Of a stretch of 7,079 nt of DNA, positions 1-6,061 are shown piece after piece. The stretch's first letter is position 1. Every line of letters starts with the position of its first letter. Origin of the DNA: Anaerolineae bacterium (GTDB lineage: Bacteria; Chloroflexota; Anaerolineae; Anaerolineales; UBA4823); contig JAUXFR010000071.1 in the NCBI GenBank assembly GCA_030622805.1, forward strand, positions 1 to 7,079, written 5' to 3'. The position numbers and the translations under genes are program-made. The notes beneath the pieces were generated by a model. It had not been told where the DNA came from. It ran no database searches and worked only from the letters and a program-made list of their open reading frames with translations.

Positions 1-354
1 AGCAAACATAGGTGTAACTTGAAATGTGCTTACAGGGCTGCCAACATAAGCTGTATAAGCCATATAAAAAATGTCATCGATCTCGGTGACGCGAGGATCT
101 TCCACACCACATGCATCTCTGTCACCGGTGGGTTCTAATACCGGACGACGTAAACGGTTCCATTGAACGCCGTCGGCGCTTACGGCGTAGCCAATGCGGC
201 TTATCCAATCTAAGCCCTGGGCGCGGTAGTGCATGTGAAATAGACTGTTGTGGTAGATGACGGATGGGTTGAAGACGTTGTAGCACTCCCAATCTGATGT
301 GGGGTCGGGGAGTAATATTGGATTTTTTGAGTGACGGTGTAATCGTAGTTTCAT
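1..354 (-). CDS. GH130 family glycosidase/phosphorylase, N-terminal part (3' end outside window)
   Basis: The first 118 codons of a GH130 enzyme are visible; the frame stays open to the window edge. Seen: NPILLP at residues 11-16, W22 followed by N26-V-F-N-P-S31, then Y43-R44, the S-R-I-G-Y-A-x-S-x-D-G run at 52-62, and G83-V-E-D-P-R88 followed by Y97-M-A-Y-T-A-Y103. These match the first blades of the GH130 five-bladed propeller. In characterised GH130 enzymes the Asp of the EDPR motif is the general acid, here D86. Known members are cytoplasmic or secreted and cleave beta-mannosides by phosphorolysis (for example mannosylglucose or 1,2- and 1,4-mannooligosaccharides) or by hydrolysis. The phosphate-contacting residues lie mostly outside the window, so the type cannot be decided. 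No signal peptide is seen, which suggests a cytoplasmic enzyme. The ATG at 354 is 2 bases after the upstream stop and has AGGAGA six bases before it. Family call firm; substrate open. Confidence 0.9.
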   Translation of the reverse strand, partial: MKLRLHRHSKNPILLPDPTSDWECYNVFNPSVIYHNSLFHMHYRAQGLDWISRIGYAVSADGVQWNRLRRPVLEPTGDRDACGVEDPRVTEIDDIFYMAYTAYVGSPVSTFQVTPMFA

Positions 355-356
355 CT

Positions 357-2765
357 TTATTCTCCTGATAACTCGTAAGCGACGCCTCCCTCGGCATTAA
401 AACAGAGTGCGACGCCACAATTCTGTATATCTACTGTATTTCCGGCGTTGTCCCATACTGCGCTGGCGCCAACAACTGCCACGGGAGTGTAACTGCCAGG
501 TATTCCGGCGAACGTAATCGTAGTGCCGTCTATCTTGACCAATGGGTAGCCGCTGTAGATGATCATACCAGCATCAACTTCTACCAGGGATAGCGCCGCC
601 ATCGCCGGCGCCATACCAGCGCCATACACTTCCTGTCCGATGGCCCCGCAAATATCCCAGCCATCTCGCAAGTCTTCCAGCGGTATAAATAATGTCAGGT
701 CATTCTCGGTTACGGTCTCATAAGCGCTCGGATACTCGGTGGCTGCGCCATCTGGCAGGAAGGGCGGCAGGCTCCAGGGAATGGTCAACAATGTATGCTT
801 GACGAACTCCGCCATCAACTTTTCGGTAGTAGGATCCAGCGTGCCGTGAAGTCGCTGCAGCGTCTCAGTCAGGTAAATCCAGGCCTCATATTGTTCTTTG
901 GCGGTAATGACAGCGCTCTGCTGTGTTGGATTTAAACCGAAGAAGGTGCGCGGTGCAGAGTTGTTCAGGCTGACTTCCCATGAATTCTGTGAAGTCTCAC
1001 TTTTCATCCACCCGTAATCGCTCTCCCATATCCAGGAGAGGCGCATAAGATTGGCTAACGCCCGGTTTATCAGGCGGAGATAGTAAGGATCAGGCTCGAT
1101 CTGGTACAAGCGCGCAGCCGCAGCTGAAGTCAGCGCGGTCATATGAGATTCGTAAAGGAGCCGAAAGCCGTATCCATCCAGCGCCCACAAGGCGCTGCGA
1201 GCTTCATCTACATAACGGTCCTCTGCGGTCAATTCATGTAAGAGCAGCATGAAATATGCATAACCACCCCCGGCGTCCGGTTCTCTTTCCATGCCCTTCC
1301 AGGTGCCGAAACTATAGAAACGAGGAAATTGATAGTCCACGGTCCTGGCAAAGTCGATCCAGGTTTCGCCGGAACGGATGGTCAGATCCCTTAGTTCACG
1401 ATCATCCGGATCCCACAAGGCGAGTTCAGCCACTTTGAGGGCATGACCCAACTCATACCAGGTGTCGCCACGCCCCTGGGGACCAGTTACGCTCAGAGGT
1501 CCACTATTCTGGAACATCCCTGTCGGTCCAAAATCAGGATTGAAAAAATCGGGAATAGTGGCTCGCAGGTCGTCAAAGTAATCAGGGACTTCACCGAAGC
1601 GCAGCTTATATCGGGTCAATGCGCTGTAGACATCCAATTGGGTGATGGCTTCAGCAGACTGGCGGGTATCAGCCACGTAGGCGCGCAGGTAACTCTTGCC
1701 ATCCAACGTTACCCAGTTCTTCTCATTTTCCAGATCGCGAAGGGTAGCATTTTGGATTCCGGTGGAAAAAGGGCTATCTTGCGCGTCGTCTGGGGATGTG
1801 TATAACGAGAACCAGTCGTATAGAGGGTCTTCAGGCACAGCCATCAGATCATAGATATCGCCTAAGTTATGCAAATAACGAGTGAACATGGCATCCTCAT
1901 TGACGGGCTGACCTGGCATAAGATATAGATATGAATCGTATAACGGGGCTGTTACCTGAGGTACTTGTTTCTGAAGATCAGACTTGGAAATGTTATGACC
2001 GAACCGCTGACCTATCCGGCGGGGAGTGGCTGATGGTGTGTAGTGGGCGGCTTCCATGAAGGGGTTGAGCGCGGTCAGGTCCACCCAATAGAAAAATGTG
2101 CTGTCGAGCGCCGCGCTGTATGCATACAGGTGAGGTGCAGCCAGAGAGGCGTGGTCAGTGTATATTTCTAATTGCCCGCTTGCTTCGGTCCCCTCCACGC
2201 GATCCACGAACTGGAGTTCAAGTTCGGGGCTGGCAGGGAACTCTCCTTGGGGGATAAGTTCTAGCTGCCAGCGAATGATACCAGGGTGAAAGTTGTAGGT
2301 GTAGAGCTTGGCCTGGTAATCTGACCCCCATTTGCTTCGCCCGGTGAGCGAGATCAATTCACCCCACTCCATTTGCTGTATATCGATAACGGGTTGATCC
2401 CCCAGAAGGTTGAGTCCATCACCTCCGGGGAGCGTGAGAGCCAAGGCTACATCGCTGCCCTGGGTGTAAAGCAGAAACCGATCATTGGTGTATTCAACTC
2501 GATAGGGTCCTGTTTGAAAGCCGATGCCATCTTCTAAAAAGCCTGTTTGGTCTACCTGGGAACGGGTTACTAAAGGAGCAGGCAATCGCCGGTAACGAGC
2601 TGGTTCTTCGACTTCTGGGAATGGAGGGCGGACAGTCGCGGTGTATGTGACTGGAGACCTTGTCGTTTGGCTCGGTACTGGAACCAGGGTATGTGAGGGC
2701 GTCTGATCACATGCGGTTAACCCCATTCCTATGAGTAACAAGAGAGCTATCGACCAACGCTTCAT
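357..2765 (-). CDS. Large surface lipoprotein of unknown function, possible alpha-toroid carbohydrate-active protein
   Basis: I do not recognise the family. Seen in the 802 residues: a lipoprotein signal peptide (MKRW, then a hydrophobic stretch at 5-17) ending in the lipobox L16-T-A-C19; a Pro/Thr/Ser-rich linker at about 21-60; a beta-rich region rich in aromatics at about 80-310; a helix-rich region at about 330-725; and a beta-rich C-terminal end at about 735-802. Polar or acidic patches that could form an active site in the helical part are GRGDTWYELGH (431-441), W489-KGMEREPD497 and D583-YGWMKSE590. The mature protein has only three further cysteines (705, 783, 788). The beta / helical / beta order resembles enzymes such as GH15, GH65 and GH94, but I see no signature of any of these, so this is layout only. 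It is probably anchored outside the membrane. It follows the VOC gene by 26 bases and is coupled to GH130, which points to glycan binding or cleavage. The upstream ribosome binding site is weak; the ATG at 2765 is chosen because it gives the signal peptide. Confidence 0.85.
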   Translation of the reverse strand: MKRWSIALLLLIGMGLTACDQTPSHTLVPVPSQTTRSPVTYTATVRPPFPEVEEPARYRRLPAPLVTRSQVDQTGFLEDGIGFQTGPYRVEYTNDRFLLYTQGSDVALALTLPGGDGLNLLGDQPVIDIQQMEWGELISLTGRSKWGSDYQAKLYTYNFHPGIIRWQLELIPQGEFPASPELELQFVDRVEGTEASGQLEIYTDHASLAAPHLYAYSAALDSTFFYWVDLTALNPFMEAAHYTPSATPRRIGQRFGHNISKSDLQKQVPQVTAPLYDSYLYLMPGQPVNEDAMFTRYLHNLGDIYDLMAVPEDPLYDWFSLYTSPDDAQDSPFSTGIQNATLRDLENEKNWVTLDGKSYLRAYVADTRQSAEAITQLDVYSALTRYKLRFGEVPDYFDDLRATIPDFFNPDFGPTGMFQNSGPLSVTGPQGRGDTWYELGHALKVAELALWDPDDRELRDLTIRSGETWIDFARTVDYQFPRFYSFGTWKGMEREPDAGGGYAYFMLLLHELTAEDRYVDEARSALWALDGYGFRLLYESHMTALTSAAAARLYQIEPDPYYLRLINRALANLMRLSWIWESDYGWMKSETSQNSWEVSLNNSAPRTFFGLNPTQQSAVITAKEQYEAWIYLTETLQRLHGTLDPTTEKLMAEFVKHTLLTIPWSLPPFLPDGAATEYPSAYETVTENDLTLFIPLEDLRDGWDICGAIGQEVYGAGMAPAMAALSLVEVDAGMIIYSGYPLVKIDGTTITFAGIPGSYTPVAVVGASAVWDNAGNTVDIQNCGVALCFNAEGGVAYELSGE
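361..366 (-). promoter_or_regulatory. Ribosome binding site of the GH130 gene
   Basis: AGGAGA on the minus strand, with a 6-base spacer to the ATG at 354. It lies inside the last codons of the lipoprotein gene, whose TAA is only 2 bases before the start. This suggests translational coupling of the two genes. Confidence 0.7.
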
Positions 2766-2791
2766 AAGTGTTTACCACTTCCCGGCAAGCA

Positions 2792-3184
2792 TTAAGATTT
2801 TTCCAGAGTCTCGGAGTACGCAATGATATATCCATTGCAATCTCTGAACGCAAATTCTTGCGTACCATAGAAGGTCGTGTGCCACTCCTGAACAATTTCA
2901 ACTCGATCTTTGCACTGTTCATAGAGCTCTTTCAAACCCGTGACCTCAGTATAAAAGGTTAATGAGCCACCTATGGGCACATCAGCCAAAACAGGAAGGT
3001 CCTCACCCAGGCTAGACCGAGCCTGAAACATCAGCTCCACATCGTCTCTTTTCATCATAGCCCAATCAAATTGCCCTTTCTCAGGAGCGGTCACCAACAA
3101 CTCAAATCCTAGAACATCTGAGTAGAATTCTATTGTTCGATTCACATCCTCAACCATGAGATTGGGTGTCATTTTCTTCAGCAT
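2792..3184 (-). CDS. VOC superfamily protein (glyoxalase/bleomycin-resistance fold)
   Basis: A 130-residue protein of the usual length for a single-chain VOC (vicinal oxygen chelate) protein, made of two beta-alpha-beta-beta-beta modules. Module 1 shows P7-N-L-M-V-E-D-V14 and the hallmark F20-Y-S-D-V-L-G-F27 followed by D48-V-E-L-M-F53. Module 2 shows G73-S-L-T-F-Y-T79 and Y106-G-x-x-E-F-x-F-R-D-x-N-G-Y119 ending in Y123-S-E125. Of the four positions that bind metal in glyoxalase I-type members, Glu is plausible at 50 and 125, but the first position looks like Asn8 and no His is evident at the third, so metal catalysis is doubtful. A binding or resistance-type role is equally possible. Likely cytoplasmic. 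The ATG at 3184 is chosen because the family begins there; the in-frame extension to 3283 runs into the upstream gene and has no family match. GAGAG lies 7 bases before the start. By hand count 2821-3180 is 44% GC, lower than the sampled neighbours (about 55-60% in single lines of the lipoprotein and binding-protein genes). Function in this operon unknown. Confidence 0.85.
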   Translation of the reverse strand: MLKKMTPNLMVEDVNRTIEFYSDVLGFELLVTAPEKGQFDWAMMKRDDVELMFQARSSLGEDLPVLADVPIGGSLTFYTEVTGLKELYEQCKDRVEIVQEWHTTFYGTQEFAFRDCNGYIIAYSETLEKS

Positions 3185-3225
3185 AGTTGAACTCTCTGTG
3201 TTCCCATGAATATAAGCTCCAAATG

Positions 3226-3828
3226 TCAAACCTGCCTTTCCAATCGATCCTGAACTACCAGCGTACCCCAGAGCGCAAGCCATGCAGCCATTACAGCACC
3301 AAGCATCACCCCGGTGATTACACTGCCAGTGATAAAGAGTAAGGCGAGTAAAGAATAGGCAATTGTGTACAAGGGGTTCATCAGAGCCATTTTTGCCGCG
3401 TTGCTGATTGTTGTAAAAAAGCGCCTGTCAGTTTGAGCCAGGTAAAGGGGCCAGTAGTATAGATTGATCGCGAACCAGAACAGCAGCAGCAAAGTCCAGG
3501 CGTAGCGCAGTGCGAGGTAGACTGCGCCTTCCTTACCGGCGTAAAAAAATAGGTTATAAACGAGCACGAGATATACAACAATTTGTGCAGCCCCCCAGAT
3601 CCAAGAACGACCAAAGTTCTCCTTCAGCGCTTGCCAGAAATCCCCAAAATCGACGATGTCCTTATCCAGGACTCGTTGGGCAACCGTATAAAGTGCGACC
3701 GTACTTGGAGGTCCAAGAATGACTGTCAGTTGAGCCAGCAGCCATATGAAGTTTAGCGCAAGTAAAAACAGGAGCTCACCCCACCAAGCCCGTATTGCAA
3801 GCCAAAATAATATAAATATTTTCAGCAT
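3226..3828 (-). CDS. YesL/DUF624 family membrane protein
   Basis: A 200-residue protein with four or five hydrophobic segments (about 15-38, 77-96, 106-130, 153-175 and 176-192) and short charged loops. The motif N26-F-I-W-L-L...L38-G-P-P...A45-L-Y, followed by a D-x-x-D-F-x-x-F/W-x-x-x-x-K-x-x-F segment at 57-72, is typical of DUF624, named after Bacillus subtilis YesL. Members usually sit beside CUT1 sugar importers and are thought to assist or tune them, but no biochemical role is firmly established. The gene follows the MalG-type permease directly: the permease stop and this ATG share one base (TAATG, 3830-3826), so translation is probably coupled by re-initiation. The ATG at 3828 is chosen over the in-frame upstream extension to 3993, which lies wholly inside the permease gene. 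Family assignment likely; role inferred from context. Confidence 0.85.
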   Translation of the reverse strand: MLKIFILFWLAIRAWWGELLFLLALNFIWLLAQLTVILGPPSTVALYTVAQRVLDKDIVDFGDFWQALKENFGRSWIWGAAQIVVYLVLVYNLFFYAGKEGAVYLALRYAWTLLLLFWFAINLYYWPLYLAQTDRRFFTTISNAAKMALMNPLYTIAYSLLALLFITGSVITGVMLGAVMAAWLALWGTLVVQDRLERQV

Positions 3829-4730
3829 TACCCCTTCAGTCCGGAGTAGCTGATGCCCTCTATGTAGTAACGACTGAATATTGCGAACAGGATTAGTACC
3901 GGAATAGCGTTGAACATCGCCGCTACCAGGGTCAGGTTCCACTGCGCCTTGTACTGCTGCTGGAAGACCTGTAAAGCCACATTCAGCATCCACATATCAG
4001 CGGTGTTGAGATAGAGCAATGGTGCGATGAAGTTGTTCCACATGCTCTGGAATGACAGCAGGAAAACAGTCAGCAGCGCCGGTCGGGCCAGGGGAAGGAC
4101 CACGTCCTTGTAGATACGGAAGAGCGAGGCGCCGTCTATGTGTGCAGCCTCTTCTAACTCAATGGGTACTACTTTTAAGAATTGAGTCAATAGAAATATG
4201 CTGCCCGCGCTGATAGCTCCCGGTACCAGCAGCGACCAATATGTATTGACGAAACCTATTTTGGTCATCACCACATAAGCCGGTATCAAGGTGACGGCTC
4301 CAGGGATCATCATGCTGCCCAACATGAATGCAAAGACAAAGTCCTTGCCTGGATAACGCAGCCGGGCGAAAGAGTATGCTGCCATTGAACAAAATACGAC
4401 CTGTAATATTGCCACACCCACAGAAACGAAGGCGGTATTCCACAACCAGCGAGGGAACGTTGCCCCTGCGCCCATGTCGGTATTCCAGGTCTTAACCCAA
4501 TTTTCCCACAACCATTCTGCAGGTAAGACAGTAGGAGGATAAGCGATGATCTCAGCATCTGTTTTAAAAGTCCCTAAGAAAGCCAGGATGAAAGGTATCA
4601 GTGAGACGAAACCGAGTACGATCAGCAACGTGTACATCAGAACCTTTTTGATCCTATGCGAACGAACCTCATGTCCAGATGGTTGTTTTTCTATAGTTAT
4701 TTCTTGGGCTGGAGCGGTTATTGTCGTCAT
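3828..4730 (-). CDS. CUT1 sugar ABC transporter permease, MalG/UgpE type
   Basis: A 300-residue inner-membrane subunit of a sugar importer. It has six membrane segments at about 30-53, 98-121, 131-155, 164-186, 215-238 and 267-289. The EAA loop that docks on the ATPase is seen as E194-A-A-H-I-D-G200 with the closing L212-P213. The end SYSGLKG is typical of MalG-like permeases ('G.SGAVKG' type). Length is standard for the family (about 275-300), with a slightly long polar N-terminus of 28 residues. The ATG at 4730 is chosen because a perfect AAGGAGG lies 5 bases before it and the family start fits; the longer in-frame extension to 4835 lies within the preceding permease. It forms the translocation pore with the MalF-type partner 10 bases upstream. 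Substrate cannot be told from the permease. Confidence 0.95.
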   Translation of the reverse strand: MTTITAPAQEITIEKQPSGHEVRSHRIKKVLMYTLLIVLGFVSLIPFILAFLGTFKTDAEIIAYPPTVLPAEWLWENWVKTWNTDMGAGATFPRWLWNTAFVSVGVAILQVVFCSMAAYSFARLRYPGKDFVFAFMLGSMMIPGAVTLIPAYVVMTKIGFVNTYWSLLVPGAISAGSIFLLTQFLKVVPIELEEAAHIDGASLFRIYKDVVLPLARPALLTVFLLSFQSMWNNFIAPLLYLNTADMWMLNVALQVFQQQYKAQWNLTLVAAMFNAIPVLILFAIFSRYYIEGISYSGLKG

Positions 4731-4735
4731 GGGTG

Positions 4736-4742
4736 CCTCCTT
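4736..4742 (-). promoter_or_regulatory. Ribosome binding site of the MalG-type permease
   Basis: Perfect AAGGAGG on the minus strand with a 5-base spacer to the ATG at 4730. Its first two bases fall in the TAA stop of the preceding permease gene, so ribosomes finishing that gene are positioned to restart. It decides the start codon among in-frame choices. Confidence 0.85.
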
Positions 4743-5979
4743 AATACTGCTCGGTGCCACGTTCAATATACCGGCGCTGCACGAAAGCGAATATAAAGAT
4801 GATAACTGCCAGGATGAATGCCATGGATGATGCATAGCCCATCTGAATGGCTCCTGTAGTACCGAGCGCTTCAGAATAGACCATGAATACTGGTGATAAG
4901 GTTGTACCTAAGGGGCTGCCGCTGGTCAGAATTTTGACCTGGTCAAAGATTTGCAGGGTGCCTATGGTACCAAGAACGACTATCAAGAGGATTATCGGAC
5001 GCAGCATTGGGACGGTGATATGAAGGAGCTTTCTCCAACCGTTGGCGCCATCGATATCGGCTGCCTCGTAAAGGCTTGTCGGTATGTCCTGCAGCGCAGC
5101 CAGGAACATGATCATAAAAGTTGGGATGGTGGTAAAGATATTCTGGAACATGATTGCCATCCATGTGATACTGGGGCCGCGTAGATACCATTGACTGAGT
5201 GGAATCTCCGCGCCGAATACCCCGGCAATCAATTGAATCAAACCTCGTGGGTCGTTCAGCCATTCGATCGCTTGCCATTCTGCTCCAAAGAGCCCCCAGA
5301 CTGATGCAAACGAATAATTAAGCCATCCGGTTTTCAGGTACAGCCACCAAAAAATCATGGATATAACCACCGAGGAGGTCACGCTGGGGGTATAAAAAAC
5401 TGTACGGAATAATCCTTTGCCGCGCATCTTTTGGTTCAGGAATACCGCCAGGAGTAAGGCGAGCACAGTTTGGACTGTAGTTACGATTAATGCATACCAG
5501 AATACGTTGTAAAGTGATTGCTTAAAGTCCTTGGTCTCGAAAGCTTTTATGTAATTGTCGATTCCAACGAAGACAGGATCCGTGAAGATATCATACTTTG
5601 TGAAGGATATGTAAATTGCAAATAAGAGCACGCCCAGAGTAAAAACGAGTGTAATGAGCAGGTATGGAGAGAGGAACAAGTACCCGGCGATGAAATCGCT
5701 GCGCTTGCGTCTATCTGGCCAGACGCGATAGACCATCACTGCAAAAGCTAACCCTACGATTACACTCACGATAAAACCAAATAATACGAATACCAGGCTG
5801 GAGGTGAAGACTTCATTTAGATACCTATCGAAGTCTGAGATTCTTACGCCCTTGGTCGGAGCTGAGATGATAACCGCTGCAGTGATGACGAATACGACCA
5901 ACAAAAATGCGCTGAAAGAAGCGAGAACTGCGCTAACCTTGCTTGTCTTCTGCTGGCGGCTGGGAGCTGCTGCTGTCAT
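4741..5979 (-). CDS. CUT1 sugar ABC transporter permease, MalF/UgpA type, with extended N-terminus
   Basis: A 412-residue importer subunit that pairs with the MalG-type permease. The EAA loop is clear: E305-A-A-D-I-D-G311, closing V323-P324. The core segments are at about 98-125, 158-181, 194-215, 271-296, 327-346 and 382-402. Two further hydrophobic segments precede the core (about 17-39 and 58-84), making eight, as in Escherichia coli MalF and unlike the usual six-segment, roughly 290-residue UgpA type. A second addition is the roughly 55-residue stretch at 216-270 between core segments, rich in Trp and Gly (W219, W228, W235, W240, W264), probably an external loop or re-entrant part. The ATG at 5979 has AGGAGG 8 bases upstream. 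The gene lies 82 bases after the binding-protein gene and 10 bases before its partner. No ATPase gene is in the window, so a shared MsmX/UgpC-like ATPase, or one encoded outside, is assumed. Confidence 0.95.
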   Translation of the reverse strand: MTAAAPSRQQKTSKVSAVLASFSAFLLVVFVITAAVIISAPTKGVRISDFDRYLNEVFTSSLVFVLFGFIVSVIVGLAFAVMVYRVWPDRRKRSDFIAGYLFLSPYLLITLVFTLGVLLFAIYISFTKYDIFTDPVFVGIDNYIKAFETKDFKQSLYNVFWYALIVTTVQTVLALLLAVFLNQKMRGKGLFRTVFYTPSVTSSVVISMIFWWLYLKTGWLNYSFASVWGLFGAEWQAIEWLNDPRGLIQLIAGVFGAEIPLSQWYLRGPSITWMAIMFQNIFTTIPTFMIMFLAALQDIPTSLYEAADIDGANGWRKLLHITVPMLRPIILLIVVLGTIGTLQIFDQVKILTSGSPLGTTLSPVFMVYSEALGTTGAIQMGYASSMAFILAVIIFIFAFVQRRYIERGTEQY

Positions 5980-5982
5980 GAT

Positions 5983-6003
5983 ATAAACCTCCTGCTGGTT
6001 TAT
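5983..6003 (-). promoter_or_regulatory. Small stem-loop enclosing the permease ribosome binding site
   Basis: On the minus strand ATAAACC (6003-5997) is followed by a 7-base loop and then GGTTTAT (5989-5983), a perfect 7-base-pair inverted repeat. The Shine-Dalgarno AGGAGG spans loop and 3' arm, three bases before the ATG after the stem. The stem is mostly A-U, so it is weak alone. Its location suggests it damps permease translation; that role is inferred. Confidence 0.5.
5988..5993 (-). promoter_or_regulatory. Ribosome binding site of the MalF-type permease
   Basis: AGGAGG on the minus strand with an 8-base spacer to the ATG at 5979. AGGA falls in the loop and GG in the 3' arm of a small stem-loop (5983-6003), so access by ribosomes may be limited. 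Confidence 0.8.
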
Positions 6004-6005
6004 TG

Positions 6006-6038
6006 ACTGGAGGCAGCCTTGTGATGGCTGCCTCCAGT
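6006..6038 (-). promoter_or_regulatory. Strong intercistronic stem-loop between binding-protein and permease genes
   Basis: ACTGGAGGCAGCC (6038-6026) and GGCTGCCTCCAGT (6018-6006) are perfect complements of 13 bases around a 7-base loop. The stem starts 23 bases after the TAA of the binding-protein gene. No run of T follows on the minus strand (the next bases are CAATAAACC), so it is not a canonical intrinsic terminator. Stem-loops in this place are known, as in malE-malF of enterobacteria, to protect the upstream message or reduce read-through, so that more binding protein than permease is made. Partial termination cannot be excluded. Confidence 0.75.
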
Positions 6039-6061
6039 GATTGAGACGTTGCCTGGGTTAT

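Noticed and set aside
122..418. Minus-strand frame of 98 codons across the lipoprotein/GH130 junction
   Set aside because: It is out of frame with both the lipoprotein end and the GH130 start, which each show family or structural support. Its translation is basic, low in motifs and unlike a protein.
2766..2780. Small inverted repeat AAGTG/CACTT just before the lipoprotein start
   Set aside because: Only 5 base pairs with a 5-base loop; expected by chance and too weak to support a regulatory claim.
3209..3229. Possible internal promoter before the VOC gene: TTGACA (3229-3224) and TATATT (3214-3209) on the minus strand
   Set aside because: The -35-like match is exact, but the spacing to the -10-like box is only 9 bases and no -10 box is found at 16-18 bases. 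TTGACA overlaps the YesL stop codon and could be chance.
3185..3283. Longer VOC protein starting at 3283
   Set aside because: The extra 33 residues run back into the end of the YesL gene and match nothing in the VOC fold; the ATG at 3184 starts exactly where the family does.
6006..6038. Intrinsic terminator call for the 13-bp stem-loop
   Set aside because: No T-run follows the stem on the minus strand, and on the plus strand no gene ends there, so it is listed as an intercistronic stem-loop instead.
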